NCBI RefSeq assembly: GCF_000312385.1
Contig: NZ_HE997626.1
Coordinates: forward strand, 607,206-671,205
Origin: Tsukamurella sp. 1534
GTDB taxonomy: Bacteria; Actinomycetota; Actinomycetes; Mycobacteriales; Mycobacteriaceae
DNA: 64,000 nt
Direction: 5' to 3'
Shown here one piece after another: positions 17,209-25,197 of this stretch. The number at the start of each line of letters is the position of its first letter. Positions within the stretch are counted from its first letter, which is position 1. Under the pieces are notes generated by a model. The model ran no database searches. It had not been told where the DNA came from and saw only the letters and a program-made list of their open reading frames with translations. The position numbers were made by a program, and so were the translations under genes.

Positions 17209-18321
17209 GTGAGCGTGCGCAGCCTTCCCGCCTCCCTCCCGACCGGCCTCGGCCGCTGGGCCGTGCTCGCCGCGGCGTCCTGCCTGGCGGCGGCGGGGCT
17301 CGGGGCGGCCGGCGTGCCGAGCGCCGCGCTGTTCGCGGCGCTGCTGTGCGCGGCGGCGATGGCGCTGGCTGGCCGCTCCCCCGGCGACGTGCCTCGCCCG
17401 CTGCAGCTGGGCGCGCAGGCGGTGCTGGGCGCCTACATCGGCACGCTGATGCAGGCGCACACCGTCGCGGCGCTGGGCTCGCGGTGGCCGGCGGCGCTGC
17501 TGGTGGGTTTCGCGACGCTCCTGCTCTCGGTGGCGGCGGGCGCCCTGCTCGGGCTGCGGCGCGACACCGATTCGATCACCGGGTCGCTCGCGCTGGTGGC
17601 GGGCGGCGCCTCCGGGCTGGTGGCGATCGCGCGCGAGCTGGGCGGCGACGAGCGGACCGTCGCGGTGGTGCAGTACCTCCGGGTGGGCCTGGTGACGGTG
17701 TCGCTGCCGCTGGTGGCCGCCCTGTATCCGCACGTCGCGGGGGCGGGGTCGATGATGGACGACGGCCCGGGCCGGCCGTGGTGGTTCGACCTCGTGTTCA
17801 CGGCGGTCTGCGTGGGCGCCGGGTTGCTGATCGGCCGGTGGACGAGGCTCCCGGCGGGCGGGCTGTTGGGACCTCTACTGATCTCGGCGACGGGGTCGCT
17901 GACGGGCGTGGCGTCGGGCGCGACGGTGCCCGCGGCCCTGGTGTTCGCGGGGTACCTGGTGATCGGCTGGCAGGCCGGGGTGGGTTTCACCCGGGAGTCG
18001 CTGCGGTCGATGGCGCGGCTGCTGCCGTGGGCGACGCTGCTCATCGTGGCGCTCGGCGCGGTCTGCGCGGGGCTGGGGTTCGCGCTGTCGGCGATGACGG
18101 GGGTCTCCGCGCTCGACGGGTACCTGGCCACCACCCCGGGCGGCATCTACGCGGTGCTCGCGGTGGCCGCGTCGTCGAACGTGGACATCACCTTCGTGGT
18201 GGCGGCGCAGTTGATCCGCGTGGTCCTCATGCTGTTCCTCGCCCCCGCCGCGGCCCGCGGCTTCCGGCGCCTGCGCTCGTCGCGCCGCTCCGAGGAGGAG
18301 TCCGTCACCGTCGATGCGTGA
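17209..18321 (+). CDS. AbrB-family (PF05145) polytopic membrane protein
   Basis: About 370 residues with roughly ten hydrophobic helices in two similar halves. It carries AGGASGLVAIARELGGDERTVA, then TTPGGIYAVLAVAASSNVD, the paired conserved segments of the PF05145 family once called ammonia-monooxygenase-like. Family members are poorly characterised transporters or transport regulators. GTG 17209, preceded by GGAAGCGA, is preferred over a TTG ten codons upstream because the signal-like helix begins soon after. Divergent from marR. Confidence 0.8.
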   Translation: MSVRSLPASLPTGLGRWAVLAAASCLAAAGLGAAGVPSAALFAALLCAAAMALAGRSPGDVPRPLQLGAQAVLGAYIGTLMQAHTVAALGSRWPAALLVGFATLLLSVAAGALLGLRRDTDSITGSLALVAGGASGLVAIARELGGDERTVAVVQYLRVGLVTVSLPLVAALYPHVAGAGSMMDDGPGRPWWFDLVFTAVCVGAGLLIGRWTRLPAGGLLGPLLISATGSLTGVASGATVPAALVFAGYLVIGWQAGVGFTRESLRSMARLLPWATLLIVALGAVCAGLGFALSAMTGVSALDGYLATTPGGIYAVLAVAASSNVDITFVVAAQLIRVVLMLFLAPAAARGFRRLRSSRRSEEESVTVDA

Positions 18322-18387
18322 GTCGTGGGCGTCGCGCCGCGGCCTGCAGCACGATCGGCCGCGGAGGCACGCCTCCGGAGGTATGAC

Positions 18388-18393
18388 TAGCCT
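18388..18393 (+). promoter_or_regulatory. -10 box, leaderless start
   Basis: TAGCCT 6 bases before ATG 18400. No ribosome-binding site fits. Confidence 0.5.
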
Positions 18394-18399
18394 GGGTTC

Positions 18400-19668
18400 A
18401 TGAGCACCGCGGGAACCCGGGAATTCGACCTCATCGTCTTCGGCGCCACCGGCTTCGTCGGGGAGCTGACGGCCAAGCACCTGGCGGCGCACGCGCCGGC
18501 GGGCGTGAAGATCGCGCTCGCGGGGCGGACGCAGGCGAAGCTGGAGAAGCTGCGCGACTCACTCGGCGCGGGCGCACAGGACTGGGGCGTCGTGGTCGCC
18601 GACGTGGACAAGCCGTCGACCCTCGACGCGATGGCCGCCCGCACGACCGTCCTCTGCAGCACCGTCGGCCCCTACGCCCTGTACGGCGAGACCGTGGTGG
18701 GCGCGTGCGTGAACGCCGGGACGCACTACACGGACCTCACCGGCGAGGTGCTGTTCGCGCGACGGTCCATCGACAAGTACCACGAGCAGGCGGTGGCGAG
18801 CGGTACGAAGATCGTGCATTCCTGCGGGTTCGATTCCATCCCTTCCGATCTCGGCACGTTCCTGGTGTACGAGAAGGCGCAGGCCGACGGCGCCGGCACC
18901 CTCGGCTCCACGACCCTGGTGATCCGTTCCCTCCGCGGCGGCGCCAGCGGCGGCACCATCGCGTCGGCGATCGGGCTCGCGGACGAGGTGGCGGCGGACA
19001 GGGAGGCGCGGCGGATCGCGGGGCGCCCGCATTCGCTCACCGTGGATCCGGCGCGGGAGACGCCGTCGCAGCCGGGCGACCTGTCGGTGGTGGACGCGTC
19101 CACCGTGGACCCGTCGCTGCGCGGCTCGCTGGCCCCGTTCTTCATGGCCAGCTACAACACTCGCGTGGTGCGCCGCTCGAACGGCCTGCTGGATTTCGCG
19201 TACGGCCCGGACTTCAGCTACCGGGAGACGATGGCGATCCCCGGCCCGCCGATCGTCTCGAAGATCGGCTCGCACGTGGTGCAGGGTGCGCTCGCGGTCG
19301 GCATGGGCGCCCTCGCGATCAAGCCGCTGCGCCCGGTGCTCGACAGGATCCTGCCGCAGCCCGGCGAGGGCCCCAGCGAGAAGTCGCAGGCGAACGGCTC
19401 CTTCATCGCCGACGTCTACACCCGCACCACCGGCGGGCGGCGCTACCGCTCGACGATCGGCGCGAAGCTCGATCCCGGCTACAGCGGGACCGCGGTCATG
19501 CTGGGCGAGTCCAGCCTGGCCCTCGCGCTCGACGGTGACCCCGCGCGCGGCGGCGCGGCGCTCCCGGATCGCGCGGGCGTGCTCACGCCCGCGGTCGCGA
19601 TGGGCGACGCTCTGGCGGATCGTCTTCGCGCGCAGGGCTTCACGGTCGAGGTCGACGAGCTGAGCTGA
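18400..19668 (+). CDS. Saccharopine-dehydrogenase-fold protein, trans-acting enoyl reductase-like
   Basis: 422 residues. The N-terminus EFDLIVFGATGFVGELTAKHL is a Rossmann dinucleotide site; HSCGFDSIPSDLG and NGSFIADVYTRTTGGRRYRS follow. This matches mycobacterial Rv2449c/Rv2953-type proteins. Rv2953 is a trans enoyl reductase acting with polyketide synthases of phthiocerol and phenolglycolipid; other members have no proven role. No polyketide synthase is nearby, so the substrate here is unknown. Convergent to the csoR-like gene. Confidence 0.85.
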   Translation: MSTAGTREFDLIVFGATGFVGELTAKHLAAHAPAGVKIALAGRTQAKLEKLRDSLGAGAQDWGVVVADVDKPSTLDAMAARTTVLCSTVGPYALYGETVVGACVNAGTHYTDLTGEVLFARRSIDKYHEQAVASGTKIVHSCGFDSIPSDLGTFLVYEKAQADGAGTLGSTTLVIRSLRGGASGGTIASAIGLADEVAADREARRIAGRPHSLTVDPARETPSQPGDLSVVDASTVDPSLRGSLAPFFMASYNTRVVRRSNGLLDFAYGPDFSYRETMAIPGPPIVSKIGSHVVQGALAVGMGALAIKPLRPVLDRILPQPGEGPSEKSQANGSFIADVYTRTTGGRRYRSTIGAKLDPGYSGTAVMLGESSLALALDGDPARGGAALPDRAGVLTPAVAMGDALADRLRAQGFTVEVDELS

Positions 19669-19681
19669 CGCACTCCGCCCG

Positions 19682-19942
19682 TCAGGCGAGCGCCAGAAAG
19701 AGCTTCTCCAGCTTCTGCCGGTCGACGTTCTCGGGCCCCTCGGTCACGATGCAGTGCTGCAGGCCGGTGGCCACGAGGGCGTAGCCGCTGCGGCTGAGCG
19801 CCTTGTTCACGGCGGCGAGCTGGGTGAGCACGTCCTCGCACTCCTCCCCCTCCTCCAGCATGCGGATCACCGTGGCGAGGTGGCCGTGCGCCCGCTTCAT
19901 CCGGGTGACGACGGGCTTGGCGTCCTCGTCGGGGATCCTCAC
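19682..19942 (-). CDS. CsoR/CstR-family repressor without the CsoR histidine ligand
   Basis: 86 residues of the all-helical CsoR/RcnR family. Cys35 (GEECEDVLTQLAAVN) and Cys64 (LQHC) align with Cu ligands Cys36 and Cys65 of M. tuberculosis CsoR. The position of His61 is Gly60 here; His63 is the neighbouring non-ligand His. A Cys-Cys pair without His is the pattern of the persulfide sensor CstR, so reactive sulfur rather than Cu(I) is the more likely signal, by inference. GTG 19942 overlaps the DUF302 stop by four bases. Confidence 0.85.
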   Translation of the reverse strand: MRIPDEDAKPVVTRMKRAHGHLATVIRMLEEGEECEDVLTQLAAVNKALSRSGYALVATGLQHCIVTEGPENVDRQKLEKLFLALA

Positions 19943-20343
19943 CGGCCGGCCTCGGGCTCGAGGGCGGCGAGCATCGTCGACAGGCGCTCGCGGGCCTCCC
20001 CGGCGACCTCGGCGAGGGCCTCGGTGCCGGTGAACTCGGGCATCACGTTCGGGTCCATGACCTCGACGAGCGAGCCCTCGCCGGCGGCGCTGACCACCAC
20101 GTTGCACGGCAGCAGCGCCGCGACGCGCGGGTCGACTCCCAGGGCCACGTGGGCGAGCTGCGGGCGGCAGGCGCCGAGGATCACCTTGGCGGGCACGTCC
20201 ACGTCGAGCTTCGCCTTGAGCGTGGCCGCGATGTCGATCTCGGTGAGGATGCCGAAACCGACCTCCGCCAACTCGTCGCGCACCCGCTGCACCGCCTCCG
20301 CGTACGGCGCGGCGATCGTCCTGCTCATGGTGAATTCGGGCAT
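19939..20343 (-). CDS. DUF302 domain protein
   Basis: 134 residues, DUF302: PYAEAVQRVRDELAEVGFGILTEIDIAATL, VILGACRPQLAHVAL and LLPCNVVV, with conserved Cys in CRP and PCN. DUF302 proteins commonly neighbour CsoR/CstR genes and sulfur or metal genes, but their reaction is unknown. A GGAGAAGGG site precedes ATG 20343. It is the first gene of a two-gene operon with the repressor and diverges from a Cys-rich miniprotein across a CsoR-like operator. Confidence 0.88.
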   Translation of the reverse strand: MPEFTMSRTIAAPYAEAVQRVRDELAEVGFGILTEIDIAATLKAKLDVDVPAKVILGACRPQLAHVALGVDPRVAALLPCNVVVSAAGEGSLVEVMDPNVMPEFTGTEALAEVAGEARERLSTMLAALEPEAGR

Positions 20344-20389
20344 CCCTCTTCCCTTCTCCTCGGCATCGATGGGCTCCAGCCATCATTGC

Positions 20390-20408
20390 ATAACCCCCCA
20401 GGGGGATG
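20390..20408. promoter_or_regulatory. CsoR/CstR-type operator in the divergent region
   Basis: ATAACCCCCCAGGGGGATG: two C/G blocks flanked by A/T, close to the TACCCC...GGGGTA consensus of CsoR-family operators. It lies between the DUF302-repressor operon and the Cys-rich miniprotein gene and could control both. Confidence 0.65.
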
Positions 20409-20455
20409 CTAGGTTCGTCGTGAAACGCCACAGAACCGAACAAGGATTCCCCACG

Positions 20456-20617
20456 ATGTGCCACGCAGTCCGCTGCCGCACCTGCGGCAGGACCACCTGG
20501 GCCGGGTGCGGCTCCCACGTCGACGCCGTGCGGGCGACGGTGCCGGCCCGGGACTGGTGCCCCGGCCATACGCAGGAGACGCCCACCCCGCCCCGCAAGC
20601 GGTCCTGGTTCCGCTGA
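20456..20617 (+). CDS. Cys/His-rich miniprotein (zinc-ribbon-like)
   Basis: 53 residues: MCHAVRCRTCGRTTWAGCG at the start, WCPGH later, and a basic Pro-rich tail ending RKRSWFR. It has five cysteines (2, 7, 10, 18, 35) and three histidines, suggesting a metal-binding or thiol-active knuckle. Similar CHxVxCxxCGKTTWxGCG miniproteins are common in actinobacteria and have no established function. AAGGA lies 9 bases before ATG. It shares an operator region with the DUF302-CsoR-like operon. Confidence 0.78.
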   Translation: MCHAVRCRTCGRTTWAGCGSHVDAVRATVPARDWCPGHTQETPTPPRKRSWFR

Positions 20618-20664
20618 CGAGGATCGAGGCGCTCCAGCCCCTTCCAGGGAGCGCGCCCCGTCGT

Positions 20665-20670
20665 TAGCCT
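20665..20670 (+). promoter_or_regulatory. -10 box, leaderless start
   Basis: TAGCCT 6 bases before ATG 20677; it favours this ATG over the GTG one codon upstream. Confidence 0.45.
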
Positions 20671-20676
20671 GAGGTG

Positions 20677-20937
20677 ATGGCTATCGACGAACGCCTCCTG
20701 CACCGCCTGGCCGAGGGCTACGGATCGTTCGCGGCGGACAACGCCGCATCGGCCGATCCCGGCTACGTTCCCACCGACGTGCGCGAGACCATCGCCCTGC
20801 TCGCCGACGCCTGCCCCGGCGCCGCCGAGGCCGCGCGCCGGAGCTACATCGACCGCGTCCGCCTGAACCGGCCCGCGGACGTCTCGCCCGAGACCGCGGC
20901 GGCGCTGGCCGACGCGCTCACCCCGGCAGCCTCCTGA
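20677..20937 (+). CDS. Small hypothetical protein
   Basis: 86 residues, predicted all-helical and soluble: MAIDERLLHRLAEGYGSFAA, then TDVRETIALLADACPGAAEAARRSY and SPETAAALADAL. One cysteine, no signal peptide and no recognised domain. It lies between the Cys-rich miniprotein and the convergent amidase gene. Codon use looks like that of its neighbours, so it is probably real, but no function can be named. Confidence 0.6.
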   Translation: MAIDERLLHRLAEGYGSFAADNAASADPGYVPTDVRETIALLADACPGAAEAARRSYIDRVRLNRPADVSPETAAALADALTPAAS

Positions 20938-20965
20938 CCGCGGACCGTCGGCACAGCGATCCGGA

Positions 20966-22405
20966 TCAGGCGTCGATGCGGGCGAAGGGGCGGATCTCCT
21001 CGACCTCGTAGGCGAGTTCGAGGAGCGTCGCCTCGGTGCCCGCGGGCCCGGCGAACTGCGCCCCGAGCGGCAGGCCGGCGGAGTCGATGCCGCAGGGTAC
21101 GGAGATCGCGGGGCCGCCGCTGACGTTGTTGAGCGGGGTGATCCCCACCATCGCCACGGTGCGCGCCATGAACTCCTCGAACGGCTGCCCCGGATCGAGG
21201 TGACCGATCCGCGGGGTGGGCCGGGTCATGGTGGGCGACAGCATCGCGTCGACGCCGCGCTCGACGAACATCCGCTCGTAATCGCCCTCGACGGCGCGCA
21301 GCCGGCGGATCGCACCGGGGATCGCCAGCGCGGAGCGCCGCCCCGCGCGCAGCAGGCCGCGCGTCACGGGATCGAGTGCGGCGCGGTCGATCCGCCCGCG
21401 CGCGGCGGCCGCCGAGCCGGCCACCTCGAGAGCCGCGAGCAGGCCCCAGTAGGTGAGGAAGTCGGTGACGAAGCCGCCGTCCAGGTGCAGGTCGCGCATC
21501 GACAGCTCGACGATCTCGTGCCCCTGCGCCGCGAGTTCCTCGGCGAGGGAGCGCACCGGCGCGAGGCACGCCTCGTCGATGCCGTATTCGGTGACGGACT
21601 CGGTGACCAGCCCGATCCGGCGGCGACGACCGGGCCCGGAAACGTGCCCGACGGGTGGCAGCGCCGAATTCCGTTGGTGCCGTTCGGCGGCGGCGAAGTA
21701 GCGTGCGGTGTCGCGCACCGTGCGGGTGAGCACGCCCTCGCTGACCACGTTGACGGGCAACACCTTCAGCTCGGGGGCGCCGACGGTGCGCCCGCGGGTG
21801 CCCTTGAGCCCGACGAGGCCGTTGAGCGCGGCGGGGATCCGGATCGAGCCGCCGCCGTCGTTGCCGTGCGCGATCGGCAGCGCGCCGGACGCCACCAGCG
21901 CCGCCGCACCCGAGGAGGAGCCACCCGCCGTGTACCGGGTGTCCCACGGGTTCCGCACGGGCGCACGGCCGTCCGCGAACTCGGCGCTCGCGGTGAGGCC
22001 GTACTCCGGCATCGCCGTGGACGCGAGCACGTTGAGGCCGGTGGCGAGGAACTGCTCGGCGACGGGACCGGACTTCGCCGCAGGGGCGTCCGGCAGGGCC
22101 GCGGAGCCGATCGTGGTGGGCAGGCCCGCGAACGGGGTGTTCTCCTTGATCGCCGACGGGACGCCGTGGAACGCGGCGCCCCGCGGCGCCCGGACCCCCG
22201 CCCCGCGGGGCGCGCCCCACCAGCGGACAGCGCCGACCTCGGCGTCGACGGCCCGCATCCGGGCCACGGCGGCATCGGCCGCGTCGGCGGCGGAGAAGGC
22301 GCCCGCGTCGATCGCGGCGGCCACGGCGGTCGCGTCCAGCGTGCCGAGCACGTCGTCGGCGACCGCGTGGACGCGGCACGACGAGGCGGTGATGTCGGTG
22401 GTCAT
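20966..22405 (-). CDS. Amidase-signature-family hydrolase
   Basis: 479 residues with the amidase signature Ser-cisSer-Lys triad: Lys87 in GVPSAIKENTPFAG, Ser163 in GGSSSGAAA, and nucleophile Ser187 in GNDGGGSIRIPA. The C-terminal part has ISVPCGIDSAGLPLGAQFAGP, typical of the family. Substrate unknown; such enzymes hydrolyse amides, including aryl and short-chain acyl amides. ATG 22405 follows a GGGAGGGG site. It diverges from a TetR gene across two large palindromes, so amide degradation is probably induced by substrate. Confidence 0.9.
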   Translation of the reverse strand: MTTDITASSCRVHAVADDVLGTLDATAVAAAIDAGAFSAADAADAAVARMRAVDAEVGAVRWWGAPRGAGVRAPRGAAFHGVPSAIKENTPFAGLPTTIGSAALPDAPAAKSGPVAEQFLATGLNVLASTAMPEYGLTASAEFADGRAPVRNPWDTRYTAGGSSSGAAALVASGALPIAHGNDGGGSIRIPAALNGLVGLKGTRGRTVGAPELKVLPVNVVSEGVLTRTVRDTARYFAAAERHQRNSALPPVGHVSGPGRRRRIGLVTESVTEYGIDEACLAPVRSLAEELAAQGHEIVELSMRDLHLDGGFVTDFLTYWGLLAALEVAGSAAAARGRIDRAALDPVTRGLLRAGRRSALAIPGAIRRLRAVEGDYERMFVERGVDAMLSPTMTRPTPRIGHLDPGQPFEEFMARTVAMVGITPLNNVSGGPAISVPCGIDSAGLPLGAQFAGPAGTEATLLELAYEVEEIRPFARIDA

Positions 22406-22432
22406 GGCTGCCCCTCCCCGGCCCCGCGGCCG

Positions 22433-22454
22433 AGTCTGTACAAAGTTACAGACT
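22433..22454. promoter_or_regulatory. TetR operator copy 1 (amidase/TetR divergent region)
   Basis: A 22-bp palindrome AGTCTGTA-N6-TACAGACT with core CAAAGT. A second copy in reverse orientation lies 35 bases away, centre to centre. It sits 28 bases from the amidase start. Confidence 0.75.
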
Positions 22455-22467
22455 CGACGATAGCCAT

Positions 22468-22489
22468 AGTCTGTAACTTTGTACAGACT
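22468..22489. promoter_or_regulatory. TetR operator copy 2
   Basis: The exact reverse complement of copy 1: AGTCTGTA-N6-TACAGACT with core ACTTTG. It lies 26 bases upstream of the TetR GTG and just before its -10 box, positioned for autorepression. Confidence 0.75.
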
Positions 22490-22501
22490 TCCTGCGCGGC
22501 C

Positions 22502-22507
22502 TAGACT
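22502..22507 (+). promoter_or_regulatory. -10 box, leaderless start of tetR
   Basis: TAGACT 7 bases before GTG 22515. It lies directly after operator copy 2, so a bound repressor would block it. Confidence 0.5.
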
Positions 22508-22514
22508 CGCGACC

Positions 22515-23147
22515 GTGGAGGAGCGCAGACACCGGCAGAGCACGCTCGAACGCAGGCGCGCCCTCATCGACGCCGCGGTCGAGATCGTCGCCGAGACGGG
22601 CTACGCGTCGGTGACGCACCGCGCCGTCACGGCGCGCGCCGGCCTGCCCACCACGTCCATCGGGTACTTCTTCGCCTCGATCGACGAGCTCACCGTGGAG
22701 GCGATGCGGACCTTCGTCGCCGAGGAGTTCGACCGACTGGACGCGCTGTCCACTCAGCTCGCCGACGCCGACGCGACGCCCGACCAGGTGATCGCGGCAT
22801 TCGCGGCATCCGCGGCCGCGCGGAACCCGGAATCGCTGGCGCTGCTGGAGGCGTACCTGCGCGCCGCGCGGGATCCGGAGTCGCGCGCCGTGGTCGCCGA
22901 GTACGTCGAAGCCGCCGATCGGGTGGCGCTCGCCGCGGCCGCTCTGGCCGGGACCGAGGCGACGCCCGCGCAGGCCCGGGGCGTCGTCGCGCTCATCAAC
23001 GGCTTCACCGCGATCGACTCGGCGCTGCCCGAGCACGCGGACACCGCCCTCCGGACCAGCGCGTTGCGCACGCTGCTGATCGGGGCGCTGTTCGAGCAGG
23101 GCGACGAGGACGGCGCGCGCCACCTGCGCGACCTCCCCCGGCCGTGA
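22515..23147 (+). CDS. TetR-family regulator of the divergent amidase
   Basis: 210 residues. The N-terminal helix-turn-helix reads RRALIDAAVEIVAETGYASVTHRAVTARAGLP then SIGYFFASIDEL, standard TetR; the C-terminal ligand domain is generic. GTG 22515 is chosen because an earlier in-frame TTG lies inside the operator and because of the -10 spacing. The double palindrome between it and the amidase is the likely binding site. The ligand is probably the amide or its product. Confidence 0.88.
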   Translation: MEERRHRQSTLERRRALIDAAVEIVAETGYASVTHRAVTARAGLPTTSIGYFFASIDELTVEAMRTFVAEEFDRLDALSTQLADADATPDQVIAAFAASAAARNPESLALLEAYLRAARDPESRAVVAEYVEAADRVALAAAALAGTEATPAQARGVVALINGFTAIDSALPEHADTALRTSALRTLLIGALFEQGDEDGARHLRDLPRP

Positions 23148-23156
23148 CGGGCGCCG

Positions 23157-23645
23157 CTAGGCCGGCGGCGCCCCGTCCTGCGCCACCTTCGTGGTGTCGC
23201 GCGCGGCGATGAGCTCGGCCACCTTCTGCTGCCCGCCGCGGATCATCGCCGAGTAGCCCGCGGCCTCCTGCTGCGGATCGTCGAGCGCGAAATCGAAGTC
23301 GCGGCTGGTCTGCAGCTTGTCGGCCGCCTCCTCGAACCGGCCCTGCCGGCGGTACCCGTCGGCAAGGTTGAGGTAGAGCGACGGCATGAACCCGGCGACG
23401 GACATCGTGGGATGGATGGCCTGCAGCTCCGCGTCCGAGACGTGCAGGGACTCGGCCAGGGAGAGCTCGTCCCACTCGACCTCCACGCCGAGGTCCTCCT
23501 GCGCGTCCGCGATGAAGTGCGCGGCGATGCACCTGGCGGCGTGGTCGGAGGGGTCGATCCCGGCCCACAGCGCGTCCAGCGCCGCCTTGCGATCCTCGGG
23601 GTCACCGGTCAGCGCGGCGCCCAGCTCGGTCATCAGGTTCTCCAT
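23157..23645 (-). CDS. Tetratricopeptide-like hypothetical protein
   Basis: 162 residues, helical, with LYLNLADGYRRQGRFEEAADKLQ matching a TPR helix pair; the rest has alternating helices rich in Asp/Glu. Similar small TPR-like proteins in actinobacteria are annotated hypothetical. Several in-frame starts exist upstream. ATG 23645 is chosen because TATGGT lies 7 bases before it. It is convergent with tetR (9 bases between stops). Function unknown. Confidence 0.68.
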   Translation of the reverse strand: MENLMTELGAALTGDPEDRKAALDALWAGIDPSDHAARCIAAHFIADAQEDLGVEVEWDELSLAESLHVSDAELQAIHPTMSVAGFMPSLYLNLADGYRRQGRFEEAADKLQTSRDFDFALDDPQQEAAGYSAMIRGGQQKVAELIAARDTTKVAQDGAPPA

Positions 23646-23652
23646 GCCCCGG

Positions 23653-23658
23653 ACCATA
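23653..23658 (-). promoter_or_regulatory. -10 box, leaderless start
   Basis: TATGGT on the minus strand, 7 bases before ATG 23645. Confidence 0.4.
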
Positions 23659-23743
23659 GACGCCACCACCGACATTGTCAGTACGCCCGGCGTCATCGCG
23701 CATTCCCGCACCGCACAGGGCGCGTAGTACTAGAAAGGAACGG

Positions 23744-24205
23744 GTGAAACGAATACTGGCGTCGGTCGTCGCCGTGATCGCGATCGCCGTCGCGGGCGCT
23801 CCCCCGGCGCAGGCGGCGGACCCCGAGGCCGCGATCGCGCGCGGCATGACCCTGTTGGGCACCGACACCTTCGGCGAGTACGGCTGCGAGGACTTCGTAG
23901 ACTTCGCCTACGGCCGCACCACCGCGACCGGCATACCCCGCGATCACGCCCGCTCGTTCTACGAGGCGCTGGCCGCCAAGGGGCGCGGCCACCCGGACCT
24001 GCCGGCACCGCGCGGCGCACTGGTGTTCACGCAGAGCGACTACGGCTATCACGTGGACATCTCGCTCGGGAACGGCCGCTACCTCAGCGGCGCGGTGCAG
24101 GGGCTCAAACGGGGCTGGGGCGACGGCAGCCAGATCCAGATCATCGACAGCCCGAACCCGCGGCCGCACCGCCTGCTGGGCTGGGCCTACGCGCCCTGGC
24201 CCTGA
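23744..24205 (+). CDS. Secreted NlpC/P60- or CHAP-like protein
   Basis: 153 residues with a signal peptide (VKRILASVVAVIAIAVAGAP, cleavage near AQA-AD). The mature part has YGCEDFVDFAYG, like the Cys-containing helix of NlpC/P60 and CHAP peptidases, and later GYHVDISLGNGRYLSG, like the catalytic His strand. This suggests a papain-like cell-wall hydrolase, but the third residue and substrate are unclear and homology is weak. AAAGGA precedes GTG 23744. It stands alone between a TPR-like gene and menC. Confidence 0.72.
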   Translation: MKRILASVVAVIAIAVAGAPPAQAADPEAAIARGMTLLGTDTFGEYGCEDFVDFAYGRTTATGIPRDHARSFYEALAAKGRGHPDLPAPRGALVFTQSDYGYHVDISLGNGRYLSGAVQGLKRGWGDGSQIQIIDSPNPRPHRLLGWAYAPWP

Positions 24206-24209
24206 ACCA

Positions 24210-25184
24210 TCACAGGAGGGCGTGACACCGCCGCAGCCTGTCCAGCCACCAGTCCCGACGGTCCCCGGTCACCTCGACGGCGGCGATCTCCCGCTCGGCC
24301 GGGGCGACGGTGGCGACCCGCAGCGCACCGTCGGTCAGCGGGTGGCTTCCGAGGTCCTCCGTGAAGAAGCCTCCCGTCCCGAGGCCGGCGGCATTGCCCT
24401 CGGGAATGCTTGCGGCGGCCGCGATCCCGGCGGAGAGTCCGACGGCGGTGTCCAGTGCGGAGGAGACGGTGACCCGCACTCCGGCGGCGGCGCGGAGGGC
24501 GGCGGCCACGTCGAGCACGGCGCGGACCCCGCCCAGCGGGGCCACCTTGACCACCGCCACGTCGGCGGCGCCGAGTTCCGCGACGCGCATGGGATCGCTT
24601 GCACGGCGGATGGATTCGTCGGCCGCCACATCGCACGCGCCCGCCAGGAGGCCGCGCAGCTCGGCGAGCTCCGGCGCCGTGCGGCAGGGCTGTTCGGCGT
24701 AGTCCAGCGGACCGTCGTCGAGGAGGCGCGAGATCGCCTCGTGGGCCTCCGGCACGGTCCACCCGCCGTTCGCGTCCACCCGGATGTCTCCGCCGGGCAA
24801 CGCCTTCCGCACGGCGGCGACCCGGGCGAGGTCGTCGGCGAGCTCCTGCCCCTTCTCGGCGACCTTGATCTTCGCCGTGCGGCAGCCGGGGAACCGTTCA
24901 AGAACCGACGCGACCCGCTCGGCGGGGACCGCGGGCACGGTCGCGTTCACGGGGACGACGGTGCGCAGCGGTGCGGGGAAGCCGACGTGCGCGGCCTCGA
25001 TCCCGGCGCGCAGCCAGTTCGCGGCCTCGGCGTCGTCGTACTCCTCGAACGCGCCGAACTCGCCCCAGCCGGCGGGGCCGCGGAACACCACCGCCTCGCG
25101 GGCGGTGATGCCGCGGAAGCGCACCCGCATGGGCAGGCGCACCACGCGGGCGGTCGCGAGCAGGTCGTCGAGGTCCACCACCAC
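24210..25184 (-). CDS. menC: o-Succinylbenzoate synthase MenC
   Basis: 324 residues of the enolase superfamily; dehydrates SHCHC to o-succinylbenzoate in menaquinone synthesis. Seen: RLPMRVRFRGITAREAVVF and GWGEFGAFEEY near the start, the catalytic Lys in TAKIKVA, metal ligands in DANGGW, EQPC and ADES, and the second Lys in VVKVAPLGG. Three consecutive GTGs begin the frame; 25184 is shown. TAGGCT lies 7 bases upstream. It follows the hydroxyacyl-CoA dehydrogenase gene by 10 bases. Confidence 0.93.
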   Translation of the reverse strand: MVVDLDDLLATARVVRLPMRVRFRGITAREAVVFRGPAGWGEFGAFEEYDDAEAANWLRAGIEAAHVGFPAPLRTVVPVNATVPAVPAERVASVLERFPGCRTAKIKVAEKGQELADDLARVAAVRKALPGGDIRVDANGGWTVPEAHEAISRLLDDGPLDYAEQPCRTAPELAELRGLLAGACDVAADESIRRASDPMRVAELGAADVAVVKVAPLGGVRAVLDVAAALRAAAGVRVTVSSALDTAVGLSAGIAAAASIPEGNAAGLGTGGFFTEDLGSHPLTDGALRVATVAPAEREIAAVEVTGDRRDWWLDRLRRCHALL

Positions 25185-25191
25185 GCCGTCC

Positions 25192-25197
25192 AGCCTA
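25192..25197 (-). promoter_or_regulatory. -10 box, leaderless start of menC
   Basis: TAGGCT on the minus strand, overlapping the stop region of the dehydrogenase gene; 7 bases to GTG 25184. Confidence 0.5.

Noticed and set aside
17209-24205. Genomic island with integrase or attachment sites
   Set aside because: No integrase, transposase, tRNA end or direct repeat was found at the edges.
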